Shown here in pieces: positions 34,319 to 45,689 of a DNA stretch of 64,000 nucleotides. The number at the start of each line of letters is the position of its first letter. The stretch's first letter is position 1. The DNA comes from Euryodendron excelsum (taxonomy: Eukaryota; Streptophyta; Magnoliopsida; Ericales; Pentaphylacaceae), in the NCBI GenBank assembly GCA_033060915.1, contig CM065378.1, positions 6,300,001 through 6,364,000 of the forward strand. The letters are read 5' to 3'. The notes beneath the pieces are model-generated. The model saw only the letters and a program-made list of their open reading frames with translations. It was not told where the DNA came from and searched no databases. The translations under genes were made by a program, and so were the position numbers.

Positions 34319-34326
34319 TATATATC

Positions 34327-34891
34327 TATCTCTATAATTTATTCTAAGTCGTACATTCTCTTCATACGTACCATGGTTTAATGCTATTTTTAGTCGTCAA
34401 TAAGCACTTGTCTCTCCAAGTAGCCGAATAAGTTGACTTCTTTTTGTATTCTTTTTTCCTAGTATCCAAACAGAAAAAGTAACAATACGGGAGGAGAAAA
34501 ATACTGAAAAGTAAAGGCTTGATAAGATCAATCTTTTGGTAAGTTCCATTATTGAATAGGAAGATTTCACATGCAGCATGCAGGGCATTATTTTATGCCT
34601 CACATCACAGGCCAACATGCCATGCCAGTTTCTTTTCTTTTGTCACATCGATCATGTAGTTTTCAAAGCAAGGACTTTCAACAGTTGGGTCTGTGTTGGC
34701 AAGTTGGTAATATACATATATTAGGAATTGTCACATATGCACGGTTCTTGGAATATATATGTATGTAGTGGAAGGATGGAAATGAATTGCCTTCTACAAA
34801 TCCACTCAGAATCCAAGGTTAGGGTTCATATAGACAACTATGCCTCACTAGAAGTTTATATGGCCTCACTGAGTTTAGCCCATGACACTGA

Positions 34892-34931
<40 letters not shown>

Positions 34932-36127
34932 ATATTTTTGGTTCATCCCGTCGAGGGTGTCACTATGGGCTAGGTAGCTCGTTGATATATTCATCACTTT
35001 CGATCGCTTGCAAGAAACACATACCCATAGAGACCATAGGGCCTAGAAGTCCCAGCTCACACAGCAGCTCATCGAAACGGCGAAAATGCTGTAAATTCAC
35101 ACAGTTGTGCCCTCGTGTAGCAAATTGCCAAAGTCATTGTAACACAATGATACAACATAGGCATATATACGCAGCATTTAGCAGGGAGGATGAGCTAGGG
35201 GTTTGATGGAAAATGTACACATATAGAACTTCTACACAAAAATTCATGCAAAAGCCAACATCATTCTGCACAAAAAATTCTATTTTGAGAGAGAGAGAGA
35301 GAGATTTACTCATAAATTGGACCAAACCCTAGATCAGTCAGCTAAACACCCAAAGTTTCAAGCCCATGAAAATTTCTTTGCTAATATTAATTAGACTTCG
35401 TTTGAACATTTTTTTCTTATCATAATTGTTTGAGTAACACTATACAAACAGAAAAAATTATATAGAATTTATTACGAGAATGATATAATTAAATGAGAGT
35501 CATTTACTTAAAAACTTAACACTGATCATAATGGTCCTTATTTACAAAACTACCACCACCACATTATTCTGGTAGATTTTTTATACAAGTTTTTCTGAAA
35601 GAATAGTATTTTCCTAATTGTTTTGCGTAGCCTCCTCTGAATTAATGGTAGATTCTGAAAACATAGCAGCTTCGGCTGCGAAATAGCAGAGCATGTTCTG
35701 CACTGTGGAGGATGTTTTGGAAGAGGGAGGCATAGACGGGTTTGTACCATAGTATAATCTATTCCATACCCAACAAAAATTGTGGAAGGCTCATTGATGT
35801 GGGCTAAGGGCCCAAAAGTTTACAATTCTGTTCTGAGTGAAGGGGGCCAACAAACTGGGCCTGTAGGTATATATTAAGCCCGGATCAGTCTAATTGAAAA
35901 ATTTTGGACTGATAATAGTATAGCCGTAGTTGCCGGAAAAACTCATTTAAAATGGAGAAGCGTATTTTTGGTACAGGTATGAACTCATTTTGAAATTTTA
36001 GAAAAATATTTAAAAAATTATTGAAAAATGTTTGAAAAACTATTGGTATACTTTAGTGGAAGCTCTTGGGAAATTAAGGAAAAATTGGTGGAAAACTCTG
36101 CCAAATCTATTTAAAAATTTACAATCT
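34327..36127. other. 3' flank of the HD-Zip gene, gene-free
   Basis: AT-rich with (TA)n(TG)n near 34894-34931 and a GAGA tract near 35287-35303. Much of it matches the daughter segment around 40440-40600 and 51313-52150. No gene is recognised. Confidence 0.6.
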
Positions 36128-36424
36128 GTTTGAAACTTGGGCAAGAGAGGGGAAAAGAAGGAAAAAAATAACTATTTACTTTCCTTTTTCTGTTTGATTC
36201 TACCCAAGAGGGAAAGGGAGGGAACGAGAGGGAAAGGGAGGGAAAGTGAAGGGAAAAAGGGAGAAATTTTTTTAAATCACTCTCTCTTTTTTTTCTTCCA
36301 CTTTTCTCTTATTTTCTTCACAAAACTAATGATGCAAGGGAAAATAATTTTCTTTCATTTTCTATTCCTTCACTTTCCCTTTCCCTTTTCCTTTCCCTTC
36401 CCTTCCCTCCCCGAAGTTCCAAAC
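36128..36424. mobile_element. MITE-like element with purine-rich inverted ends
   Basis: The left end GTTTGAAACTTGGGCAAGAG runs on as AGGGGAAAAGAAGG. The right end is CCTCCCCGAAGTTCCAAAC preceded by CCTTCCCTTC runs, its inverted counterpart. The daughter segment (about 52165-52180) lacks it. I could not fix a target duplication. Confidence 0.55.
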
Positions 36425-37147
36425 ATGTTGTTAAAGTATTGATTTTTACATTTTTTTCATTTAAGTTCTAAATAAGTATTTATTGAATTATTCATATGGG
36501 TTTTCATTAAATTTTTTTTAAGTTTCTTTTAAGTTTTGCAAAAGGTTCTTGCTAAGTTTTCTATTAAGTTTTTCAATCGATCTTTAATCGTTAGAAGTAG
36601 TATGAATTAGAATGTCACATTGCTTAGTATTTTATAGGTGGGGTAGTTACAACAATGCCTCATGAACTATGACTAAGTATTATCAAATCCCCTATACTCT
36701 ACAACGTGACACATTGATCTTTTAAACTATCAATTTTATCAACAAACAATTTTCTATTCCTTCGCTTTCCCTTTCCCTTTCCCTTTCCTTTCCCTTTCCT
36801 CCCCGAAGTTCCAAACATGTTGTTAAAGTATTGATTTTTACATTTTTTTTTTCATTTAAGTTCTAAATAAGTATTTATTGAATTATTCATATGGGTTTTC
36901 ATTAAATTTTTTTTAAGTTTCTTTTAAGTTTTGCAAAGGGTTCTTGCTAAGTTTTCTATTAAGTTTTTCAATCGATCTTTAATCGTTAGAAGTAGTATGA
37001 ATTAGAATGTCACATTGCTTAGTATTTTATAGGTGGGGTAGTTACAACAATGCCTCATGAACTACGACTCAGTATTATCAAATCCCCTATACTCTACAAC
37101 GTGACACATTGATATTTTAAACTTTAAATTTTATCAACAAACAATTT
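36361..37147. repeat. Near-identical ~392-bp tandem duplication
   Basis: The unit starting TCTATTCCTTC at 36361 repeats from 36753 and ends near 37147. The copies differ only at a handful of bases and in a T run. Each includes the right end of the MITE plus ~370 bp of flank. Confidence 0.93.
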
Positions 37148-37554
37148 TTAGTAGCAATCTGTTAAAAAAATGAATGAAAAATTATTATATGACATGTACA
37201 TTTTTTATAAAAATATGATTTTATACCTATATTGACCTTCTCTTATTATTGTAATAGTCTAAGGACTGATATTTTATTTTAGAAGACATGGGAATAATTC
37301 CCCTTCATTATTTTATCAAAACTGCATCCCTAAATTTTATCTTGGAAGACATTGGAATTTCACAGTCAATACAAGTCTTTACACATTCTCGATTCACATC
37401 CATTTAACCTTTCAAACATGGTATTTTTTTAACTTCTCGACCCTTAAAAAAAAAAAAACTTTTGACAAAAAAAAAATTGCTGTATGAATTTTATTTATTT
37501 ATTAATGTCTGCTGTTCTTGATGAATTAGATGAAGCAATAACTTTGAAAGTTTG

Positions 37555-37998
37555 AAATGATTTGAGAGAACATTGTCCCGAGCTTGCAATTTTCACTGCT
37601 TTCGTGTGACACTTAGACATTCACACAATGTTTGTAGTGACTAAGCCAGCCTAATTCTCACCCTTGATGAAAAAGTTAAGAGATCGAGAAAGCTTAAAAA
37701 AATTCTAGAAAGGGATTTGGAAGAGGAATAAAGAGAGCTTGAATTGCTTTGATTTAGTTGATTCTACTTTATAGTTTAGAAATGAAATACTCACCCCTAT
37801 TTACAGGACTCCATTTCCTCAGCCTACGGTAGAGATTTATTTGCTCCTAAGTAGAAGTTAATCGTCTAGAACAATCTATACAAATATCTTTTACTAGAGT
37901 TATTTACAAGTCTCTAGAATAATGTACTCTCTTTATAAGTTAGCATGCTTATAGAATCTTCTATACAAGGTTCCATAATATGAAATCTTCTAGAATTC
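37555..37998. repeat. Dispersed repeat, copy 1
   Basis: Shares order and sequence with 57206-57625: AGAGCTTGAATTGCTTTGAT, CAATCTATACAAATATCT, TAGAATCTTCTATA and CAAGGTTCCATAATAT. Same orientation. It abuts the start of the daughter segment. The class is unknown; an LTR remnant is possible. Confidence 0.7.
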
Positions 37999-38892
37999 TC
38001 TGTGTTACTACACAAAATTGGACAATTAAAAAATATTCAATAAATTAAAATCTTCATGATCTCCTAATTCACTGTAAGGATAGTAAGTACCACATAATTT
38101 GAAAGATAATTATTGAGCATGTTTTCTTTTGCTTCATGTGTTAGTACTTTTATCATCGCTATACCGTTTTTTCAAAAATTTATTATGAGTACTCAAATCC
38201 GTAAGATTATGATTCCTATGCAATATAGACCCCCCAATGCAATCAAATATGTGAATGCATATGTTACTTTAAACTAATTATGTTATAATCTCTTGATTTC
38301 AATTTCTTTAATTTTTTGTGTTGTGTTGTGCAATGAATACAATATTGGTACAATTGTGGTTGTTATAACTTAACTTTCATCTTTTACTATTTTTGGCCAA
38401 GAAATAACTTTATCACATTCATGAACTTGCATTGTTAGGTCATTTAATGCAATGGTGCATCATACGTAGATGTCAAATATGAAAATTGGATAAATTCATT
38501 TAGAAGACTCACTAAGCATAAGTGACATCCTATTACCTTGTTTAGCAAAGAGATTAGAGATATGAAGTGGTATCTTTCCAAGATTGCACTAGCTTTTCTT
38601 CATGGCCGTTAGATCCAGCACATCTATTTGGTGATCACAAGCATTCAATCATAGAAGGAACCAATCGAACAAGCGTTTTGTATGCGCGTTCTTGTATAAA
38701 TGCATGCGTACGTATGTAAAAGAGAGAAGCTATGAATGTAGTGTCTCAGGTTCTGTCTTGAAACTACTCTCTATCAATTGATAAACTTAATAAGCATGAG
38801 ATTACAATGTTTTCATTATTTATTTAGCATTATAACTTTGATTTACACTTGAAGAACCCCACCATATTTTTTTTTCTTTGAAAATTATGTAG

Positions 38893-39091
38893 CAGCAAGC
38901 TGAAAAAGACGGAGATGGAGTGTGAGTGCTTGAAGAGATGGTTCGGGTCCCTGACGGAGCAAAATCGGAGGCTACAAAATGAGGTGGAGGAGCTGCGGGC
39001 CATGAAGGTAGGTCCACCCACCGTGATCTCGCCCCGCAGTTGTGAGCCACTACCGGCCTCCACCCTGACAATGTACTTGTGCTGCAAGTGA
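38893..39091 (+). pseudogene. Duplicated HD-Zip II last exon, broken
   Basis: Reads [20 protein letters not shown] and the rest of the zipper like exon 4 of the gene at 30.5-33.7 kb. The CPSCE motif is lost (YLCCK), with a premature TGA at 39089-39091, about 40 codons early. Exons 1-3, including the homeodomain, are absent upstream because the duplication starts in intron 3. No function is expected. Confidence 0.9.
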
Positions 39092-39204
39092 GTCACCACC
39101 ACCACCACCCTAGACAAGGGGTCTCACACCATTCTAGACAAGGGGCCTGCGAGAACCACCGCCTAGACAGCCAACCCGACTCCCTTGTCTTCTAAAGTGC
39201 TCAT

Positions 39205-40262
39205 TTGATTGCTCTAGAAATGTACGATAAATCACAAGTGCACCGTCATGATGCAATAATAACTTGATGAAATCCAATGCCGATTCACAGGAAAACTTAC
39301 TTTGGTTCAGCAACCTAGGGGAGCATTCCAATAAATTAAAAAAAAATGTTTTGGGATAAAGAATGATTTAACTAAACTACTATTAAAAACGATTTTGAAT
39401 TAATAAAAAAAAGTCTAGAAACCAATTATTCTAATCAATTGCTTCACTCAAAATTCTAATGGAGGTTTTTAATAACTCAAATCATCAACTACGTCGCTAA
39501 TTTTTTATTCATAAGATTTAGCAATAAAATCATGAATTCTTAAATAACCAACTCTAGATTTGCAATCAATTAGAATTATATATTCATACCATCAATTTGC
39601 GTAATAACTATACGAAACTAGGGTTCGTGCATAAATATTACTAAATTTAATCAAAAATCTTAGTTTTCATAAATATATAAGGTTTGATCACCAAGAATTA
39701 AGAAGAAGATAAAAGCATGAAAATTCTTATTACCTCAATTGTTCTTCCAAGACGTTCAATTGATTTCAAGATGAAATCTAGCTACTCAAGGTCATTATAG
39801 ATACGAAAAACATGTTGAAATATATTAAAAGTGATTGAAATACTATGAAAAGGTTATAAATTCTAACTCCAATCTACTTCTAAAACTATTTAAGAAACCA
39901 TAGACCTCATAAAAATTAACTATCCTCAAAATAAGCGAAATTTGCAGAAATCCCGTAAACCGTTTGAACGGATCAGCATAGTGTTTGAACAGGCATTTGA
40001 ACGCCCTTCTGACGCACTTCTAACCTAATTCGAATGGGAAAAACACTATCAGAAGTTTCTGACGCAATTCTGCACTTCTGATGCCCTTCTGACGCACTTC
40101 TTATGATATACGTCCAATTTTGTCCTTTTTAAGTTCAAATTCCTATTTACACAACATTCTAAGTTATAAACAAAATAAGGCTAAGATTATATAAATAATT
40201 ATATTTTAGGTCTAACAAAAAACTAGTTAAGGCATAATAATTACATTTTTAAAGTATATTCA
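39205..40262 (-). mobile_element. Probable solo LTR (~1.06 kb) in the pseudogene tail
   Basis: It splits the duplicated sequence that continues at about 40263 with CGACATCCTTCCGCAGC. The ends are TG...CA (TGATTGCTCTAG to ATATTCA). The flanks CTCAT and CCCAT fit a 5-bp target duplication with one change. In reverse complement its terminal part reads TTCCTGTGAATCG then GTGCACTTGTGA, like the 3' end of Tat/Athila-type gypsy LTRs. It also contains several TTCTGACGCACTTCT-like short repeats near 40000-40100. Confidence 0.55.
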
Positions 40263-41051
40263 CCCATCACCGACATCCTTCCGCAGCTTGCTAGTCAGCT
40301 CCCCATAATGCAATGTCCCTGATGAAAAGAAAAAAAAAAGAAGAAGGAAAGATTAAAGAATATTCATAGTAGTTTTAGTTCACAGAATTGTACTTTGGAT
40401 ACCAAAATATGATATATATATATATATATATAAAATTTATTGTAGTCGTCCATTCTCTTCATACCGTGGTCTAATGCTATTTTCAGCTGTTAATAAGCAC
40501 TTGTCTATCCAAATAGCCGAACAAGTTGACTTCTTTGTGTATTATTTTTCCTAGTATCCAAACAGAAAAAGAACAATATGAGAGGAGAAAAATAGTAAAA
40601 AGCATAGTTATCAAAGTTGTACTGGGCATTAAATTGGTGAGACTATTGGTTTATAATTTATCGGTTCAACTAGTAGTATAAATTAAATGTATTTGAGTTA
40701 TTCATATATATTTTACCTTAAATATAATTTATATTTATGGGGCAATAACCCCCGGCCCAACCCAATGGGTGAGGCCCAAACTGCGCAAATTAAAGTTGAG
40801 ACTGCTTTACTAGCCTAGATCAGAATTAGAGGGAAGATCAGTTCTGACTGCCGACCTCCTTCGCAGCATAGCCCAAACCACGAAAGGCGGGCCCAAACCG
40901 CTAGCGGTCTTTGCGCATTAAATGCAGAGTTGACTCGCACTGAATGCGCAAGCGGCTGCCCACGCGACGTCAATGTGCACGTCCGGTCAGCCGGAATCCT
41001 CCATGACGGTGCGCCAGACCCTGTAAGTAATCAGGAGGCGTCAATGATGAT

Positions 41052-41087
41052 GCCTACCCAGCAGGCCATGAGAGCCTGCTGGTAGGC
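41052..41087 (+). other. LTR hairpin upstream of the TATA box
   Basis: GCCTACCCAGCAGGC, loop CATGAGA, then GCCTGCTGGTAGGC: a 14-bp stem with one bulged C. The same 36 nt recur unchanged in the 3' LTR at 50726-50761. Confidence 0.85.
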
Positions 41088-41116
41088 CAAGGCAGAACAC
41101 ACTCCCTCAACGGTTC

Positions 41117-41124
41117 TATAAATA
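41117..41124 (+). promoter_or_regulatory. LTR TATA box
   Basis: TATAAATA in the 5' LTR, matched at 50791-50798 in the 3' LTR, likely driving element transcription. Confidence 0.7.
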
Positions 41125-41343
41125 CCTAAGGCATTGAGAGCCAGGTATGGACAGTTAACTCTAAGTATTGACAACTTTTATTCATCTTCATCGATTAAGC
41201 TTGCTAACTTAATCTTCGGAGTGTGATCGGCCCATTACGGGTCGACCCATTCTAACCTCTTCGTCTTGCAGGAGATATTTGGACTCATCCATTTTTGGGC
41301 TTGAGAGTTCGGCCCAGCCTTCTCGAAAAATCCCACTTACAAT

Positions 41344-41360
41344 TGGCGCCGTCTGTGGGA
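41344..41360 (+). other. Gypsy primer-binding site
   Basis: TGGCGCCGTCTGTGGGA lies two bases after the 5' LTR. TGGCGCC-type sites are characteristic of Tat/Athila-related gypsy elements. The exact tRNA was not checked. Confidence 0.88.
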
Positions 41361-41375
41361 AGGCTAAGAAAAACC

Positions 41376-43109
41376 ATGAGTCTAAACAACCGGAGACGTA
41401 GGGGAGAAGACCACAGCGGGCGAGGCTTCGGAGCCTCCTCCAGTAGAGACCCGACCAACTCTGCGCATTGCCAATCTACACCAGTAGATTGGCAAAGGAG
41501 GAGAACACTAAGGTTGGAGATACGAACGCCCGCTGAAAGCCACCAGGAAGCACCAGATGAAATGCGGAGGGATACGGGCTATGTCAGGGACAGAAATTTC
41601 CACAGGAACCATCCTCGGAACCTGGCCCCGTCAGCCTCCAGTGGGCGGATCCTAAGTGAGGATACACTCAGTGCAGCAGAGAGGGAAATTCGACGGCGCG
41701 GAGAAGAGATAGCCTACCTCACCTCCCAGGTTCAGGCCATGAAGGAGGCGTTCTCTGGAAGAAATGGGCGTGGGAGAGAAGGGTCACCAGATCGGGAGCA
41801 GGTAGCTGGCGCTGGTAACGATCCAGCACTGCCGGTAAGAGAAAGTTACACCCCTAGTACCGGGTGTTGCGTTAACAGGTGCACAGGTCGGCGGAGGGGA
41901 AGGAGCAAAACCCCGCCAAATAACAGCCCAGTTGAAGGAGATCGGAGGAGAGAGGACTGGGAGAAATGGTATAACGAAAAGCAGGAGGATAGAAGGCAGC
42001 AAACTAAGAAGCGCACAGCTCATGACCTGATGAAAAAGGCCCTTGATCAGATTGCATCCATGCCATTCACTGAGGAGATTGAATCCCATCCAATTCCTCG
42101 AAAATTCACCCCACCAAAGTTCACTTTTTATGACGGGAAGTCCGACCCGATTAACCATGTTCGGCATTACAAACAGCTTATGGTAGTGTGGTGCAGTGAC
42201 CAAATGCTGATGTGTCGAATCTTCCCCTCCAGCCTGGGAAGTGTGGCTTTACGGTGGTTTGACAAATTGCCACTTAAGTCCGTTTCTAGCTAGAGGCAAC
42301 TAGCCGAGCTTTTTACAGCTCGTTTTATAGCAAACAGCTTACAGCCAAAGGAGGTTGATTTCTTGCTGACATTACGAAAAGAGGAAGGAGAAGGATTGCG
42401 AGCATACGCCTGACGCTACTGGAAAGTTTATAACGAAATTGACGAGTGCAGCGAGCAATTAGCTATAACTCAGTTCAAGATCGACCTTCCTAGGGAGCAT
42501 CGCTTGCGACAGTCCTTAATGAAGAAACCAGCTCTCACGATACAGGAGCTAATGCTTAGGATCGAGCGCTATGCACGGCTGGACGAAGACGTACCCCAGG
42601 TGGCATCAACCAAGGTTGGCGTCGCAGCCGAAAAGACAAATAAGAAGGATGCCAAGAAGCCCCGATCAGAAGACATCGGCCGAGGAAAAAGGGTAACTGA
42701 GGGGGTTTACATAGTCTTTAAGGACCCTATCTATAAAATATTGCCCCAGATCCGTGATAAGCCCTTCTTCAAGTGGCCACCAAAGTTGGGAGGAGACCCA
42801 GCGACCCGAGACCAGAAGAGGTTCTGTTCATACCACCGCGAGAAGGGACATAAGACGGAGCAGTATCGGCATCTGAAAACTCACTTGGAAGACTTGGCCA
42901 AAGCAGGCCACCTTGATCAATTCATTGATCGAGAGAAGACAAAGAATGAAGCCGAGCAACCGCTGGTAGAAGACGCGGCTCGGAAGGAACCAGAATCAAG
43001 GCCGGTTCAGGTAATCAATGTGTTGCACGGTTCGGCTGAGTCTGCAACCTTCGACCCGCATAGGTACCGAGCTGAGATGCAGAAAGCGGCACACCTAAGA
43101 GAAGTGTTG
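41376..43109 (+). pseudogene. Gypsy gag (with in-frame stops)
   Basis: ATG at 41376 (MSLNNRRRRGEDHS). An Arg/Glu-rich N-terminal part leads to the retrotransposon gag core (PPKFTFYDGKSDPINHVRHY, then LRWFDKLP). Stops interrupt at 42291-42293 (TAG) and near 42411 (TGA), after which the frame continues as gag. A CCHC-like or related C-terminal part appears as FCSYHREKGHKTEQYRHLK (about 42826). The region closes at a TAG at 43110. Confidence 0.88.
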
Positions 43110-43560
43110 TAGGTACAAAAACCCAGCAAGAAAGCAAAAGTCGGCAGTGGCCATGTACCAATTTCTTTCACCGATGAGGATCTCGTGGGGGTGCAGACCC
43201 CTCATGCTAATGCCTTGGTAGTTACGTTAAGAATGGCGGACTGCGACGTTAGAAGATTACTCATTGACCAAGGGAGTTCGTCCGAAGTTATATACTACAG
43301 CCTCTTCAAGCAATTAGGACTGAACGAGTCCGACCTCCAACAGTCACTTAACCCATTGGTCGGATTCAGCTCAGACCCAGTTTGGCCAATGGGAAAGGTG
43401 ACGATTCCTGTAACAGCCAGCTGAATCACATTGCAGACCGAATTTCTAGTAGTTAATGTGCCCTCCCCCTACAATGCCATCATGGGACGAACCTGGTTGC
43501 ACCTCATGAGGGCCGTTCCATCGTCATACCATCAGCTGCTTCGGTTTCCGACCCCGGCGG
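43110..43560 (+). pseudogene. Gypsy aspartic protease region
   Basis: Contains LLIDQGSSSEVIYYSLFKQL, the protease active-site block with the D-Q-G-S form usual in Tat-type elements, then LVVNVPSPYNAIMGRTWLH. A TGA at 43422 interrupts it. Confidence 0.82.
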
Positions 43561-43699
43561 GTGTTGGAGAAATCAGGGGAGACCAAGTGGCTGCCAAACA
43601 ATGTTTCCTAACGGCATGTGCGACAAAGACAAAACCTGAGAAAGTGCAGATGATGGAGCTGCATGAAGACACTCCCACTATTGATGACGTGGGACAGAC

Positions 43700-45260
43700 A
43701 CCCGAGAACAAAGCTGTAGAGGACCTGAAGAAGATATACATTAATCAGCGAGGAGACAAATACTTCGTCATCGGCACCTCTCTGTCCAAACTAGAGGAAA
43801 AAACTCTCATCGAGTTGTTGACGAGCTTCCTGGAAGTATTCGCCTGGACCCCTTATGACATGCTTGGGATTGGCGCTGACGTTGCTTGTCATTGCCTAAA
43901 TGTTAACCCAAGCTGCCGACCTGTTGTCCAAAAGGGGAGAAGGGTAGCTACCCAGCATGTGGACGCTGTCTTGGAGGAAACGGAGAAGCTTTTGGAAGCT
44001 GGGGTCATTCGGGAGGTCAACTACCCAAGCTGGTTATCAAACACCGTGGTTGTGAAAAAGAAGGACGGTAAGTGGAGGGTCTGTGTGGACTTCACTGAAC
44101 TCAACAGGGCATGCCCCAAAGATCCATTCCCCCTGCCCAAAATTGACTAGCTTGTGGATGCGACTGCCGGCTTCAGAAGGATGAGTTTCCTGGATGCTTA
44201 CCGAGGATACCACCAGATCCCACTCCACCCCGACGACCAAGAGAAGACGACCTTCATCACTCCAAGGGGTATTTACTACTATAGGGTTATGCCTTTTGGC
44301 CTGAAGAACGCCGGAGCTACGTATCAGCGACTGGTCACAAAGATGTTTAAGACGTAGCTCGGCAAAACTGTCGAGGTCTACATCGACGACATGGTGGTAA
44401 AAAGCAAACTAAGCAACACCCACTTGGCGGACCTAAAGGAGGTACTCTGCATCCTGAAAGACTACAAAATGAGGCTGAACGCTTCAAAATGTGTCTTCGG
44501 GGTCGGCTCGGGCAAGTTTCTGGGGTTCCTGGTCACACACCGGGGCATTGAAGTGGACCCACGGAAGATTAGTGCGATTCAGAGCATTCAAGCTCCAAGG
44601 AATGCCAAAGAGGTTCAGAGACTGATAGGAATGGCCGCCGCGCTCAACAAATTCATCAGCCGTTCATCGGACAGGTGTCGACCCTTCTTCCAGCTCCTAA
44701 GGAAACAAGAACGGTTCGAGTGGACCCCAAAGTGTGACTCTGCCCTTGCCAATCTAAAAAACTACCTAACCAAACCACCCTTGCTCTCCACACCCATCCA
44801 GCACGAGGAACTTTTCATCTACCTTGCAGTGTCAGACCATGCAGTCAGCGCAGTCTTGCTCAGGCAAGAGAACCGGCAATAATTCCCGGTCTATTACGTC
44901 AGCAAAACCCTTTTTGGAGTCGAGAGCAGGTACCTACCCCTCGAAAAGCTGGCACTCGCACTGATAGTAGCACCCCGCAAGTTAGTGCATTACTTCAAAA
45001 CTCACACCATCAACGTCCTCACTAACCACCAGGTCAAACCTTTTCTAAGGAAGGCCGACTTCTCTAGAAGAATTGCAAAATGGGCCGTGGAATTAGGGGA
45101 GTTTGACATCAAGTTCCAACCAAGATCGACAGTGAATGGGCAGGTTCTTGCAGACTTTGTTGCCGAGTTCTTTGTCGAGATACCACCAGAAATAGAACAG
45201 ACTCCAACAACTGGCCGACCGCAACACGAACTCCCCCTGGACCTTTGGGAACAAACTGAT
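43700..45260 (+). pseudogene. Gypsy reverse transcriptase and RNase H
   Basis: RT blocks in order: GVIREVNYPSWLSNTVVVKK, KWRVCVDFTELNRACPKDPF, FLDAYRGYHQIPL, MPFGLKNAGATYQ and the catalytic YIDD (44379-44390). RNase H follows ([12 protein letters not shown]). Stops at 44148, 44355 and 44880 sit where the family usually has Gln, each explained by one C-to-T change. Confidence 0.92.
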
Positions 45261-45263
45261 CAT

Positions 45264-45677
45264 TGGTAGCTCTACGTGGACGGAGCTTCCAATGACCGGG
45301 GGGCAGGATCGGGTATCGTACTCATCACACCAGACGGTCTAACCATCGAACAAGCCATCAAGCTCGATTTCATTGCCTCCAATAATGAGTCAGAATACGA
45401 GGCCTTGCTCGCCAGAATACGTCAAGCCATTGAACTTCGAATTCCTAAAATCGTCATCTATTCGGACTCCCTACTTGTTGTAAACCAAATTACAGGGGAA
45501 TACATAGCAAAAAATGACAGAATGACGCAGTACCTAGCAAAAGCCAAGGAATTACTCGGCCAATTTAAAAGCTACAAGCTTCGACAGATCAGCCGAGACA
45601 ATAACTCACATGCGGATGCCTTGGCAACTTTGGCCACAGCTCTGAAATCTGGTTCGAAAAGGACGATCAATGTATAA
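45264..45677 (+). pseudogene. Gypsy second RNase H domain
   Basis: LYVDGASNDRGAGSGIVL, NNESEYEALLARIRQA, YSDSLLVVNQITGE and NSHADALATLA form a second, extra RNase H. This dual arrangement is known from the Tat lineage of gypsy elements. A TAG sits at its left edge and a TAA at 45675. Confidence 0.9.
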
Positions 45678-45689
45678 ACCCTTGCCAAT

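Larger units (their letters stand above)
32265..36600. repeat. Parent copy of ~4.3-kb segmental duplication
   Basis: The segment from mid-intron 3 of the HD-Zip gene through its 3' flank matches 38003-52340 in the same orientation once insertions are removed. Matching landmarks include TGGACAATTAAAAAATATT, the whole last exon, CTTGCTAGTCAGCTCCCCAT, CACATGCAGCATGCA and GGGCCTGTAGG. The parent carries insertions of its own at 33868-34318 and 36128-36752. Confidence 0.85.
40736..41341 (+). repeat. Gypsy 5' LTR
   Basis: 606 bp, starting TATGGGGCAATAACC (terminal TG mutated to TA when aligned with the 3' LTR) and ending CCCACTTACA. It contains a strong hairpin (41052-41087) and a TATA box (41117-41124). 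Confidence 0.93.
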
